Assembly (NCBI GenBank): GCA_004335635.1
Contig: QAXH01006743.1
Span: forward strand, 100,650-164,649
DNA length: 64,000 nucleotides
From: Chloromonas sp. AAM2
Lineage: Eukaryota > Chlorophyta > Chlorophyceae > Chlamydomonadales > Chlamydomonadaceae
Reading direction: 5' to 3'
Positions 1-13,250 of the stretch are shown here, piece by piece; positions within the stretch are counted from its first letter, which is position 1, and each line of letters starts with the position of its first letter. Position numbers and translations under genes: made by a program. Under the pieces are notes generated by a model. It had not been told where the DNA came from. It saw only the letters and a list, made by a program, of their open reading frames with translations, and did not search any database.

Positions 1-3000
1 TCACTCTCACACGTGGATATGACGAGACGTCTTTCAGGGAAGATCTCAAGAAGCTGTACGGTGGGTGCTGGCCTCACTTGCCAGCCAACAACCACACGTC
101 ACACAATGCCCATGCCATGCAGCATGCGCCAGTCAAGTCTAACCTTGCACATGTTGTTCCCTACGCCACTGCACCCACCCTCTTTAGCGCTGCTGATCTC
201 TTGCCAAACCTTTCAGATCTCAGCGCTTGCAGCAATGTGCTGCTAGACTCGGACAACCAAGTGCATGTAGTTCAATACCGCACTCCATTGATTGTTTCCT
301 TGTCTGCACAGGCATGCTTGGTGCAGACAACAAGAAGGTCATGTTCCTGTTCACCGACGCCCATGTGGCTGACGAGGGTTTCCTTGAGCTTATCAACAAC
401 ATGCTGACCAGCGGCATGGTGCCTGCGCTGTACGACGACAGTGAGAAGGACGGGCTCATCAACAGGTCAGGAAAGATAGCATGAGCTGGGCAAAAGCACT
501 GATGATATATGTGGGCAAATGGCATCGAATGCTGCGAGAACGGACGGCATGTAAGCAGGCAGCAGGCCTCAGCGATCCGTTGGGGCCAGTTCCGTCTGTC
601 TCACCAGCACAGTGCCTGGAATGCTGCACGGACCTACGCATGCAATGATATCCTATTCCTCGTTTCTGTTCTGCAGTGTGCGCCCTGAGGTTGAGAAGAA
701 GGGTCTGCTGGCCACCAAGGAGTCGTGCTGGAGCTACTACGTGCAGAAGTGCCGCAACAACTTGCATGTGGTGCTGGCCATGAGCCCGGTCGGCGAGACG
801 CTGCGCACAAGGTGCAGGAACTTCCCTGGCATGGTGCGTTCAACAGTGGGGCCAGGCTCGTGCAAGCGTGTGTCAGCTGTACCTTAGAGGCAGACCTGCA
901 TGCTGCTCTTCACGCCTCATCTCTGCTGTTACTACTCTGTGCTTGAGCCTGCAGGGGCAAGCGCGGCTGTCATACACTCAACGCGGCTGGTGTGCATTAG
1001 GTTTCCTGGCCAATCAAGACCAACGTGCACCATGACCGGCAGTCTGATCGCCAATGCTTTTTTTATGCTGCCACAGGTGAACAACACAGTCATTGATTGG
1101 TTTGAGCCATGGCCGGAACAGGCCCTTCAAAGCGTTGCCAGTGTGTTCCTGGCTGAGGAGACGCTGCCTGATGCCCTGAGGCCCATGATCGTGGAACACA
1201 TGGTCACGGTGCACCAGAGCGTGCGCACATTCTCTGGTCGCTTCCAGGTGAGGACAGATGCACCTCGCTGACGTGAGGCAGTATTGACGGTCATGCTGCA
1301 GTGTGCAAGGCAAGTGCAAGGCTGACTGCTTCCAGGGCCAGGCATGGGGCCTCGTCGCAGGCGTCTGCAGCAAGCCTGCATTCCCATGCGCACAGCATGC
1401 TTATGTGGCGCTCAAATGCTCACCTTGTGCCAATCCTGGTGGTATACCATGAGCAGGAGGAGCTACGACGCGCCAACTACGTGACACCCAAGAACTACCT
1501 AGACTTCATCAATAACTACAAGCGCTCCCTTGGCAACAACCGCCGCATGCTGGACGAGATGGCAGGGCGCCTGAGCGGTGGCCTGCAAAAGCTTATCCAG
1601 GCTGCGACGGAGGTCGACGCCATGCAGAAGGAGCTGAGCCAGGCCAAAGTGGTCGTCGAGCAGGCGACGCAGGAGTGCAACCAACTGCTGGTGGTAAGTG
1701 GCTGGAGGCTGGAACCACTGGGCACAAAGCAGCCGCCCAGAATTGCATGGTACGATGCGAGCGCGCTCGTGGTTGACTGAACAGTGCCGCAATCATTGAA
1801 TGTTCTCCATGGTTCTCGTTATTCGCAGGTGATCAGTAGCAGCACGGCGGAGGTTGAGACCAAGGCCAAAGCGGCTGTGGAGAAGGAAGCGCAGCTTAAG
1901 GTGGACAGCGAGAACATCAGCGTGGAGAAGGCAGAGGCAGAGGCTGCACTTGAGGAGGCCATTCCGGCGCTCGAAGAGGCCGCGGCTGCCTTGGCAGATC
2001 TGCGTAAGGACGACATCACGGAAATTCGATCCTTCGCCAAGCCTCATGTGTTGGTGCAGAAGGTGAGTTTGTGACTGGCTTTGCCTCGCGTTGCCTCTAC
2101 CGAACAGTGGCTGACGCATGTGCTTTGTGTTTGCCTTGTTCAGGTTTGCGAGTGTGTGGTCGTGCTGCGCGGCCTCAAGGACGTGAGCTGGGCCGGTGCC
2201 AAGTCCATGATGGCAGACGGAAACTTCCTTCGAACCCTGGTAGACTTTGACAAGGACTCCCTCACTGAGAAACAGGTGAGCAAGCACGTGCACAGGAGCG
2301 AGGGCACTGTGCATGCCAGATGGAACAGGCACGAGCGTCATGTGTTAAACTGAACTAACCAGGAGCGACAATGCTTAAAAGGCTTACAGCTGCGTTCACT
2401 TGCCCGTATCTCCTGCCTCTGTGCAGGTGAAGAAGGTGAAGGACTACATGAAAGACCCTGCCTTCACCTACGAGGGCCTGAGGAGCATCTCCGTGGCGGG
2501 CGCAGGCCTGCTCAAGTGGGTGCTGGCCATGGTCAACTACAACAACGTGGCGCGCACTGTGGAGCCAAAGCGCAAGAAGGTTGCGGACTCAGAGAAGAAC
2601 CTCCGCATTGCACAGGTAAGACTTCAGCAGGAGTAGAGTTTGATGACCTGCTCTGCAAGGCATGTCTTTATTGGAGTGATGACGATTCCCCCTTTGCTCC
2701 AGCTCAAAGACGTTGAATGGAATGTGGACTCGTCTGGTCCTTGCATAATCGTATAGCCTCTGTTCCCTTGCCGCCCTGCAGAAAGACTTAATCGAGACCA
2801 AGAAGCAGGTCGAGGAGCTGAACAAGCAGCTGTCGACACTGCGCACCCAGTTCGAGGAGAAGACAGCTGAGCAGCAGGACCTCAAGGCCAAGGCCGACCT
2901 GATGGAGCGACGCCTGGTGGCCGCCTCGCGTCTGATTGCCGGGCTGGGCAGCGAGCGCTCACGGTGGAGCAATGACATCACGGAGCTGGACAGCAGGAAG

Positions 3001-6000
3001 GAGCGGCTGGTGGGCGACTGCCTGCTGACCTCCTCCTTCCTCTCGTACACTGGTGCCTTCACATTCAACTACCGCCATGCCATGGTGAGTGTACCAGTCA
3101 TCATTTGCAATCATGTGCCACACATCTCAGAAGGCGCACATGAGTTTCACCAGCGAACGCACATGCGTGCGAATGTGGATGATTGCAAGAATGGCTCTCA
3201 CTCCCCCTCACAACGGGACACCATCAAGAGCTTAATTTCATGCGCTGCATTGGTCGCCCCCCAGGTGTACGACATGTGGCAGCGCGACGTCACGGAGCAC
3301 GGCATCCCTCTCACGTCACCCTTCCGCTTGGAGGAGCTGCTCACCTCTGACGTGGAGACCACCCAGTGGGCCTCGGAGGGCCTGCCCTCGGACGAGCTCA
3401 GCATTCAGAACGGCATTCTCACCATGCGAGCGAACCGCTGGCCGCTGTGCATAGACCCTCAGATGCAGGCTGTCAACTGGATTAAGACAAGGGAGGGCAA
3501 GCAACTCGATGGAAAGGTAACAAGCTGTACGGCTAAACCTCGGCTATAGTCTAACGCACTCAACCACCAACTCAATACCTGCACTCGGCCATAATCTAGC
3601 GCTCACCACCAGCTTATCAATAACAATCATGCCTACCCTGCCCTACACACAGCTCAATGGTTCTGCTTGATACCTCCAGGCTTTATTTTCCTGTGTCTTG
3701 CTTTCACGGCATGAGCGTTCACCCGCTTTCCTGCTCAATCCATCCGTTCAGATCAAGACGTTCAATGACAGTGACTTCCTCAAGCAGCTTGAGTTGGCCA
3801 TCCAGTACGGTTTTCCCTTCCTGTTTGAGAACCTTGACGAGTACATTGACCCAGTGATCGACCCAGTGCTTGAGAAAAACTTCTTGCCCACAACCAACGG
3901 CAAGCTGTTGATCAAGCTGGGCGACAAGGAGGTTGAGTGGGACTCGAACTTCCGGCTGTACATGACGTCAAAGCTCTCCAACCCTCACTACGGCCCTGAG
4001 ATCAGCGGCAAGACCATGATCATCAACTACGGTGTTACACAGCAGGTGCGTTTATGCCCTTGTGTTGTGAGGTTTTGCAGCACTAGTCTAAATGTCGCGT
4101 GCACCAATGCTAAGGTCGTCCATCTCGAGTAAGACTACTTGGCCATGCAGCTACAATGTGCTTTGTGCATGCGGGATGCTTCACATTTGCTTTGCTGTGC
4201 GGTGGCGGTGCAGGGTTTGACAGAACAGCTTCTGAACGTGACTGTCAAGCATGAGCGGGCCGACCTGGAGGAGGCCCGTGAGACCCTGGTCAAGCAGATG
4301 AGCGAGAACAAGGCCCTGCTCAAGGGGCTCGAGGACACCCTGCTGAGGGAGCTGTCCAACGCCACTGGCAACATCCTGGATAACCAGGAGCTCATCAGCA
4401 CGCTGGAAAGCGCTAAGGCAAAGGTACGGGGAAGCATTGCCATTGCGGCTGGCACATCAATCATCTGACATCACGCCTATTAGCAGCATCGCCTTGGGTC
4501 CAGTGTGCTGGATTGCTCTGAGCATTTGATCTTCACTGAGCATGTGTCCACAGTGCGCAGTTAAGTAGTGCCTGACCGCTGTTGACGTCCGTGTGCACTG
4601 ACGCACCACTGACGCTTGCACTGGTGTCATGTACGCAGGCCGTTGAAATTGCAGAGAAGCTCGAGGCGAGTAAGCTCACAGCCGCTGAGATCGAGGAGGC
4701 GCGTGTGCGCTACAGCCCCGTGGCCAAGCGCGGTGCCATCCTGTTCTTCGCAATGGCCTCACTCAGCGCAATCACAAACATGTAAGCGGCGTGCCAAAGT
4801 GTGTATTCTGCGTTACTTCTGAGGCATTGCTTCTGATTGGTTTCCTTGGTGGCTTAGCGACGCCTAGGCCAAACCCAGCAGCACGCAGTATACCACCCTT
4901 ATGCTGTGCCTTGCCTTGTCGTCTTTTGCCTTTCAGGTATGAGTACAGCCTGGCGTCTTTCCTGACAGTCTTCAACCTGACGCTCCACACCAGCAAGCGC
5001 GACCCCACGCTTGAGGGTCGCTTGCGCAGCGTGATTGAAGCGCTCACCTTTGACGTGTACAGCTACACCTGCCTGGGCCTGTTCGAGCGCCACAAGCTCA
5101 TGTTCAGCTTCCAGATGACCATCAAGATCCTCGAGGGAGAAGACCCGCTGGACGCTACCATGCTGGATTTCTTCCTCAAGGGGAACCTGAGCCTTGAGAA
5201 GGCCAGGAGGGCCAAGCCATACGATTGGTTGCCTGACCAGGGCTGGCAGGACCTCATACGTCTTGTGCAGGTGGGCAGGCAGAGGGCTGGCAAGAACGGC
5301 AGATTTATAATAGCAGAAAGAGTAGGTACCGCAGGATTTGAGTTCTCGGGCCTGCTTGTTAGGCAATCGTTGTCCAAGCGCGTCTCATAGTGCAGTCATG
5401 TTTGCCCATAGCCATGGGATGCATTGAGAGGCCTGGACCGTCTGGAAACATGTGGTTCTCGCCATAACACCGCCCCAAACCCGTGCTGTTGCCCGCAGAT
5501 TGGCAGCAACAAACTGGACCCTGCCACCGGCAAGGTGCATGTGCTGGCTCGCCTGGCAGACGACATCGAATCAGAGGAGGCTGTCTGGCGCGACTTCTAC
5601 GAGCTGGAAGCGCCTGAAGAAGCGCCTCTACCTATGGGGTACAACCACGCGCTTACTGAGTTTGAAAAGCTGCTGGTGCTGCGCTGCTTGCGCATGGATC
5701 GTGTTACTGTCGGCATCACACGCTTTGTTATCAGCGTGATGAGCGAGCGATACGTGCAGCCACCGACGCTCGATTATGCCCAGATATACAAGCAGTCAAC
5801 AGAGACAACGCCAATTGTCTTTGTGCTATCGCCTGGTGCTGACCCCGCATTTGACGTTTTCAAGCTCGGCGAGGAGATGGGCTTCAAGCCGGGTGCGAAG
5901 CTCAAGTATATGGCACTCGGTCAAGGCATGGGACCAAAAGCCGCTGAGTTTATTGAAACTGGCGTACAGCGTGGACTGTGGATCATGCTGCAGAATTGCC

Positions 6001-8447
6001 ACCTTCTCCCACGGTGGCTCAAAACGCTGGAGAAGATCCTCGAGAAGATCACTAAGCCGCACCCGGACTTCCGGCTCTGGCTTACCACCGAGCCCACCGA
6101 TCGCTTCCCGCTGGGCGTGCTTCAGCGATCGCTCAAGGTCGTGACCGAGCCCCCTAATGGCCTCAAGCTGAACATGCGGCAGAGCTACAACAAGATCAGC
6201 GAGGAGGTGCTGGCGGAGTGCCCACACACGGCCTTCAGACCGCTTGTCTACGTACTGGGATTCTTCCACGCTGTTGTTCAGGTAAGCCTGCATAGTCTAG
6301 TCAATTGTAAGCCATTTAAGTGGTCCGCTCTGTAACATGCCACAGTCCACCCTCCTGATCGGCTCAAGGCAAGCTTAGGTTATCATCCGTTTTAGTATTA
6401 TACATCATCCTTTCTGTGCCAAGGTCGGAGATTGTGAGCTTTGCATAGCTGTACACAGTCAGCACCTTGTCTGTGCCCTCCTGTCTCTGTGCAGGAACGC
6501 CGCAAGTATGGCAAGCTGGGTTGGAATGTGGCGTATGATTTCAACGAAACAGACTTCCGCATTTCAATGGCCTTGATCTCCACCTACCTTTCTAAGGCGT
6601 ATGAAAACCAGGTGGGCTAGAGCTGAGCTAGTGGGGGCTCAATGGCTGTCAGCGGTTATGCGCCTTCTTGGCCGGTTTCTGAGCTGTGTGGATACAACAG
6701 TGCCTCTGTCAAGCCTCAAACCACGTGTACTAGTGGTGTCAACCAGAGCATCAACACTACGTGCTTGGCATGGTGGGTGCAAAATGATTGCGTTTGTGAC
6801 AACCTGCCTCCCGTAGGACGAGTATATTCCATGGGGCACCTTGCGATATCTGATTGGCGAGGCCATGTATGGCGGGCGTGTCTCCGACAGCTTCGATCGC
6901 CGCATCCTCACCACCTACCTCGACGAGTACCTCGGCGACTTCCTCTTCGACACTTTCCAGCCTTTCCACTTCTTCGTGAACAAGGACACGGACATCTGCG
7001 TGCCCCAGTCTGGTCATCGCGATAACTATGTGAAGGCCGTCGAGGGCTTGCCACTGGTGCAAAGCCCAGAGGTGTTTGGCTTGCATCAGAACGCGGACAT
7101 TAGCTACTACACGAATAACACAAAGGCCATCTGGACAGATTTGGTGGACCTGCAGCCTCGCGTTGGTGGCTTGACAACGGTGGGTACCCATGATTGGGGC
7201 TGCAAAGCGCCCTGCCTGCAGGACATTTGTTGTCTTAGCCTGGTTCTGATATAAACAGCCTGGTTCTGATATAATCCCTTGCATGTTTGCGCGAATGCTT
7301 CACACACTCCTTTTTTTCTGAAGTCGGCCTGTTATCAACGAACAAATGCTTTCCAATTTCCTGGGTGCTAAAGTTGACCGAATTTCCTGCTGCCTGTTGC
7401 AGGGCGTGTCGCGTGAGGAGTTCATCAGTGGGGTGGCCAGGGACGTGGCGTCCAAGGTGCCGGAGCCCTTTGACCTGCCCTTGATCAAGAAGGAGATTGG
7501 CATCCCCAGCCCCACACAGGTACGGCCACACGAACCTCATCAGGGACATTGGTCGGAGGCAGAGCAGGCTGTTGGAATGGATAAACTGACGGTTTGCAAG
7601 CAAACGTTGGTTGGTCGACATTCGCCCAAGTACCTGATGCAGTCATTTGCTTCTACTCTGCGTCAGGGACAGACATCCAATCATGGCGCTGACTGAGCCG
7701 ATGTTGTCTGCTTGTCCGTTGCTGCAGGTCGTTTTGCTCCAGGAGCTAGAGCGTTGGAACCGAGTTCTGGCAGTCATGTCCAGCAGCCTGAAGGACTTGC
7801 AGCGTGCATTGACTGGCGAGATCGGGTTCAGCAGCACGTTGGAAGAGCTGAGCAGCTCCCTGTACAACGGCAAGCTACCAGCGATGTGGGCTTCCCTCAA
7901 CCCTGCCACTGAGAAGCCGCTAGGGAGCTGGATGCTATGGTTCCAGAAGCGGTACCGGCAATACAAAGACTGGGCCGACAATGGGGAACCCAAGGTCATG
8001 TGGCTTTCGGGTTTGCACATTCCCGAGACATACATTGCCGCGTTGGTACAGGCAGCATGTCGCGACAAGGGTTGGCCCTTGGATCGGAGCACCCTGTACA
8101 CCAAGGTCACTCGCTTCACCGAAATGTCGCAGATCCCAGAAAAGCCCAAGTATGGGTGTTATGTGAGCGGCCTGTGCTTGGAGGGGGCTGGCTGGGACTT
8201 TGAAAAGTCGCAGCTACGTAAGCAGGACCCCAAGGTGCTCGTCACAGAGCTGCCTATCCTACAGATCATTCCGATTGAAGCGAACAAGCTCAAACTTGCG
8301 AACACATTCCGATCGCCTGTTTACGTGACTCAGGCACGGCGCAATGCCATGGGTGTTGGTCTGGTGTTCGAGGCCGACTTGGCAACGGAGGAGCACTCGA
8401 GCCACTGGGTGCTCCAGGGAGTAGCCCTGGTTCTCAACACAGACTGA
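1..8447 (+). CDS. DHC1: Axonemal dynein heavy chain, DNAH10 class (I1/f inner arm), 3' part
   Basis: This is the motor heavy chain of a flagellar inner dynein arm; it hydrolyses ATP to slide doublet microtubules. The gene enters from the left edge, and about 1,656 codons are visible. I place 19 exons: <1-60, 312-465, 677-833, 1077-1247, 1457-1693, 1829-2062, 2144-2275, 2427-2615, 2782-3084, 3265-3516, 3752-4045, 4214-4423, 4639-4781, 4937-5270, 5499-6281, 6495-6611, 6817-7179, 7403-7519, 7728-8447. All junctions keep frame. In order they encode the end of AAA4 ([19 protein letters not shown]), stalk coiled coil 1, the microtubule-binding domain (exons 6-8), coiled coil 2, AAA5, AAA6 and the C-terminal domain, which ends [14 protein letters not shown]. 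From memory, human DNAH10 is the closest family member almost throughout. Its algal counterpart is, as I recall, the 1-alpha chain (DHC1); the 1-alpha versus 1-beta naming is less certain than the DNAH10 class. Confidence 0.95.
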
Positions 8448-9838
8448 GTGAAGGGCGGCAGAAAGCTGTTAAATTGGGTGATCAGCGGCTTAACCAACGG
8501 TCTGCGTCATAAGTTGATGCCTTTTATGTTTTGTTCGGTGCCCCATTCGCTGGAAGTTGCTCGCAAATGAAAGCAACTTCTTGAACTTCTCACACTTTTG
8601 TGTTTGTGTGTTTGTTGGTAGAGGTAGCAATATTGCACCTTGAGTGCCTGCAACGTGGCGATCCACACTGCCCCAACCATGAATGATAAACGCTATGCAG
8701 CGGTGCCTGAACAGTAGCAGCGCGTTTCTTGTAGATGGGTAGCTGTTAGACGGGGTAGAGTAGATGACTTTACTGGTTCGTTACACATGCAGCAGCAAGC
8801 TAGCCAGGTCTTTGGACAGCGTGGGCATAGGCTAGACTTTAGACATTTTGAAGTGTGCCGATTCATTTTGATTTCTGCCATTTTGCAGAAGGTGTTTACT
8901 TAATGGCGCCTTGTACTAGAGTGCTTGCGGGTTCCATATTCATTGTAAAGCGTACTGACCTCCTTTTCAAACCATCGACTGGCACCAGAGCAATCGTGGC
9001 AGCTGTGGGATAGTCTGCAAGTGCTTGAGCAGCAGCTGCTCGGATTGCGAGGATGTTCTTGTACGGGCAGTAGATGCACGCATTAGAATTTGCATTAGTA
9101 AGCGATCATGCATTAGTAAGCAATCGGCCCGACGCTGTACTTCAGAAAGTCCATTTCGCTTGCATTGGAGTGTCCGAGCAATCGACCAAGCACTAACAAC
9201 AACTGTGAAGTAATGCCAATTCTGAAACCCACAGGTTTACAGCCCGTTTGCAGGCAAAACCACGTCAGGGGTCTATTCTTTCTCTCAAGTTGCCACAGCA
9301 GGAGCTAGGGTGCACAATTGCGCGGTTTGGGCAAACATTTTATAAACTTTTCGTAACTAGCGCGCGGCATTTCGTCTGTTTCAAGCCGACCTCCTCAAGC
9401 GCGGCGGGTCCCTGCCATAGTGGGCGGCTGTCATCGAAGCGCAGCTGATCAGGCCGCGGCTGGATGCCGCTGGGTACGTGGGCTGCTGCTAGTGCTCCGG
9501 CTGATGCATCACAGCCCTTAAAAATAAAGGCTGCCATTGATGGCCCAAACATCTGGCCAAATTTTTCGCAACCGTGGCGCCCACTCAGTGACTGTTTAAA
9601 ACTGTTATGACTGTTTGCACAATTACTAATGATGAATTCGGGATCCCTATGCATATATTCAGCTCTAACAGAATGCACGTTGCAGTACAGGCTTCTCGAA
9701 CAGTACTTTGCGGCCGCCCAACAGAACCCAAAACACCTGGAAACGTCGCCATGCACGTGACTAGTTGATGGTCGAGGAGTGTTTTGAGCGCAGAAGAGGG
9801 AAGTCAGCTGTTGCGTTGTGCGCGACAAGCTCATCGCG
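8448..9838. other. Intergenic region, 3' of dynein heavy chain
   Basis: No convincing gene. It holds the presumed dynein 3' UTR, with a TGTAA polyadenylation signal at 8944-8948, and a short direct repeat (GCATTAGTAAGC) near 9080-9122. The last few hundred bases should contain the promoter of the DUS1 gene. Open frames here have neither family resemblance nor matching splice sites. Confidence 0.6.
8944..8948 (+). other. TGTAA polyadenylation signal of dynein heavy chain
   Basis: TGTAA is the usual volvocine poly(A) signal. This one lies about 500 bases after the dynein stop codon, on the coding strand. Confidence 0.6.
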
Positions 9839-12269
9839 ATGGCAGGAGAAGTGGCGCTGGCAGCTGTAGCCGTTGCCGGTGGCGACGCCAGCGTGCAAGG
9901 CGAAGGTGCACCAAGCCACATGGAAAAGGCCTGGGAGTTCTTCAGGCGCATGGGCTCTCCAAAGTTCCATGTAGCCCCTATGGTTGACCAGGTACACAAC
10001 CAGGAGGGGCGCTGGCACTGGCAGCTGGCCTGACATTGCACCAATTCGACGTACAGCTACAACGCCTGCATTAAATCAAATAACAGAAGCAGTGAAATAG
10101 CATGCAATGTTACGCTTGTCCATATTGCAGTCTGAGCTGCCTTTCAGACGCTTGTGCCGCAAATACGGTGCAACCTGCGCCTACACACCCATGTTCCATG
10201 CTCGTTTGTTTTGTGAGGACCCCAAGTACAGGTGAGCAGGCACACCACTCAGAGTACCTTTCAGAGCTCGCTGGCCAGATGAGAAGTCACTTTGATCCTG
10301 CCCAGGAGCATGTGCTGTGCACTTTCCTGGGCATGCCCAGCACAGCGGTAGCACTGAATTGCGGCTCGCATGCTGCCCTGCTGCTCACCACAGGGCAGAG
10401 ATATTTACAACATGCGAGGGCGACAGACCCTTGCTGGTTCAGTTCTGCGCCAATGACCCCAACCACTTGGTCAAGGCAGCCAATCTGGCTGCACCGCACG
10501 CAGACGCCATCGACATCAACTTTGGATGCCCACAGCGCATTGCAAAGTCGGTTGGTTATTCATCACTTCATTCATGTCAAGCTATCTGGTGTGGGACAGC
10601 GTCAAAAGAACGACTGCAGGATGGGTGCAAATGATCGCGGGGTGCCACTTGTGTTGTAGTTATCTTCCTCATCAGCTAATATTGACAAGACCAGTGTAAG
10701 GGAAGGAGGGCTAGCAGCATCATTGCTGTCCTTGCATGCGCTGCGGAGCCATGTGTCACTCACACATCCCTCTGTTCTGTGCTGCAGGCGTGGTAGCTAC
10801 GGTGCATTCCTTATGGATGACCTCAAGCTTGTTGAGCGCCTTGTCACCTCCCTGGTACAGGTACGGACCAACGTGGTGTGCTTGGAACACAGCAACCCAG
10901 CCACTGGTGTCCCGGCAGCCATGTCAATGAAGCGTGTACATGGACTATACACAAGCGCAGCAGTGCAGAAGCGGCATAGGCTGGGTTAGCAGGGGCGTGC
11001 GTGGCTGCCATGTGGCAGGTGTAACATGGCACAGGACTCAGGGAGCGTGCACCTCAAGGCTGCCAACACTGCTGCCAAGCAACTGGCACCTTTCCCTCTG
11101 TCTGCCATGCAGGGTGTGTCTATCCCAGTGACGTGCAAAATCCGCGTGTTCCCTCGCTTGGAGGACACACTCGCTTACGCACGCATGATTGAGCGCAGCG
11201 GCTGCAGTGTGCTAGCAGTGCATGGGCGCACGCGCGAGCAGAAGAACAACACCACCACACGAGCGGACTGGAACCAGATCAAGGCCGTTAAGGAGGTGGG
11301 TGGGAAGGCACCTGATGCAACTGACATGACGCAAATGAAAACCGTAGACAAGCGTCTAACTGTTTTCTGATTGTGGCTTTCAGGCCGGCCAGTTTCCTGT
11401 GCTCCCAGTTGCTCAGGTGCACTAGTCTGCTGCACCCTCAGGCAGGTGCGACCTACATTCTTTGTACGTGCCATGTTACAGCGCAAAAACTGGTCCTGGT
11501 GTGCAATGATGCACACAAGGAGCACGTGGTCAGCCCCGCTGACCACACCCACCTGATTTTGGTCACCTCAAGGCCATGCACTGCTGTCCGTAAGCAGCAA
11601 TAACCGGCGCACTCCGCGCCTCTCCTACCCCTGCAGTTGTGAACCTCCTGCAACGTGTGCCTGGTTGCCCGTTTGTCTTGTCTGCAGGCGCTTCGCATTC
11701 CTGTGCTGGCCAACGGCAACATCCGCACCCTGCAGGACGCACTCGACCTCATGGCCTTCACGGGCGCTGACGGGGTGCTGTCGGCCGAGTCCCTGCTCGA
11801 GGACCCAGCGCTGTTCAGCCCATGCAGGGCCATGCCGGGGGTAAGGGGGCAGTCAGTGGCCACGTGCATGGGCTTGGGCTTCAGGCGACGTCAGGGCCAA
11901 TCGAGCAGCATGAACAGCATGGTCGTACGTGCAAGATCGATGACCGGATGTTAGTGCATGCAGGGTCATCAAATCTTTACGTCAGTTCTTTGTGGTCACT
12001 GTACAATCAAGTGCCAACGCATCGTCTTGACATCGGCTTCTCGCCTCCTGGCACCTGATGTGGTCTGTGCACGTTCAGGGTGCTCACCGCTCCCTGGACC
12101 GCATCCTGCACTGCCTTGAGTACCTGGAGATGTGCCGCGAAACACCCACTGCGCTGCGCATGGTGCGCGGCCACATCCACAAGCTGTGCGGACCCTGGCT
12201 GTCCGAGTACACGGACCTGCGGGACCAGCTCAACCGGGGACAGGGCGGACTGGAGGTGCGTCTGGCGCG

Positions 12270-12328
<59 letters not shown>

Positions 12329-13250
12329 GCACGCACTGGGTGCGTGTCTCATGTACACGCTTTGAGGCCATGGCACGCGATAGCGTCTTGTTCAGGTCGT
12401 CCACATTGCACTTCGTGCAGCCTAATGTACGACGAGCGCGTTTTAGCGAGAGACACACACACACAAACACACAAACACAAACACACAAACACGGTAGTGA
12501 GTGCATGTCTCATGCACGCTTTGACGTCAGGCCATGGCATGAAACAACGCCTTGTTCGGTTCGTCAGTTTGTGCAGTTTAACGTCCCAATTGGTGTCGAA
12601 GTGTTGGCATGCTCGCTGCAGGGGTACTTGAGTTTGATACACGAGCTGGACCAGCGTGTGCGATCATCCGGGCGGGAGGAGCCCGTGCCCGTCATTCCCC
12701 CGCGTGTGCTCGCCCGCATGGCGCAGGAAGAAGCACGCAAGGTGTGCAGAAGAGGTGCCCGTGTATATCCATCTGTCACAATCGTTTCCAAATTCGAACA
12801 CCTACTGAAGCTATCTACCCTGCTGCACTTGAATGTAGTGCATCTCAGGAAATGCCACATTTGTTTACATCTGTGCAACACTGTATTGCGCTGATTCAAA
12901 TGTATGTGTGTGCGTGTGTGTCTCTGGCTGTGCAGGCTGCCATGGAGGAGCAGGAGCGAGAGGCCGCGGCACTTGGTGCACTACCAGCCGCAGGCGCCTC
13001 CCCGCCCGCAGGCGCAACACAAGGCAATGACACAAGTGCAGGCGGGCCTGAAGCCACGCCCGTGCTACAGCCATCAGCAAACGGCGAGCCCATGGCCCTG
13101 CCTGGGACTGGCCAGGCTGACGATGGGGAGGGTGTGCAGGGAGCATGCAAAAAGCGGAAGGGTGAACTGGGGGACACCGTTGTTGTGCTGAACGGCACAG
13201 GTGCGCAACCCACTGCTGCACAACCTGTGGTTTGTGCTGACTGCCACTGA
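9839..13250 (+). CDS. DUS1: tRNA-dihydrouridine synthase, DUS1 type
   Basis: A flavoenzyme that reduces uridines in the tRNA D-loop (positions 16/17 in the DUS1 family). Nine exons: 9839-9991, 10131-10231, 10394-10546, 10788-10860, 11113-11295, 11688-11840, 12079-12255, 12622-12741, 12936-13250; together 475 residues. FMN-barrel landmarks are [17 protein letters not shown] near residues 43-59, [10 protein letters not shown] (98-107), [20 protein letters not shown] with the catalytic cysteine at about residue 130, and [11 protein letters not shown], which carries the phosphate/tRNA-contacting HGR. The segment [14 protein letters not shown] follows. The last exon (about 105 residues) is Ala/Pro/Gly-rich and ends in a lysine patch (KKRK), so it looks disordered and possibly nuclear-targeted. 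I chose the ATG at 9839 because it opens an exon that splices in frame to the barrel. The intron after 12255 holds a long AC repeat. Confidence 0.93.
12282..12324. repeat. (AC)n microsatellite in DUS1 intron 7
   Basis: A near-perfect AC run with imperfect AC-rich flanks, inside the intron between exons 12079-12255 and 12622-12741. A second, interrupted AC/ACAAAC tract lies at about 12451-12492. Confidence 0.95.
12336..12590. repeat. Divergent tandem duplication in DUS1 intron 7
   Basis: Two diverged copies of a segment of roughly 90 bases, about 12336-12432 and 12497-12583. They share TGTCTCATG.ACGCTTTGA, GGCCATGGCA and CTTGTTC.G.TCGTC. Each copy follows an AC-rich tract, so the whole unit (AC tract plus segment, about 160 bases) seems to have been duplicated in tandem. 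Confidence 0.65.

Noticed and set aside
10287..10634. Intron or alternative exon around 10232-10393 of DUS1 as a separate gene
   Set aside because: The open frame there is explained by the 10394-10546 exon read in its true frame; the rest is an ordinary intron.
12084..12506. Cys/Val-repeat and Thr/His-repeat proteins over 12.2-12.5 kb
   Set aside because: These arise only from translating the AC microsatellite in a DUS1 intron.
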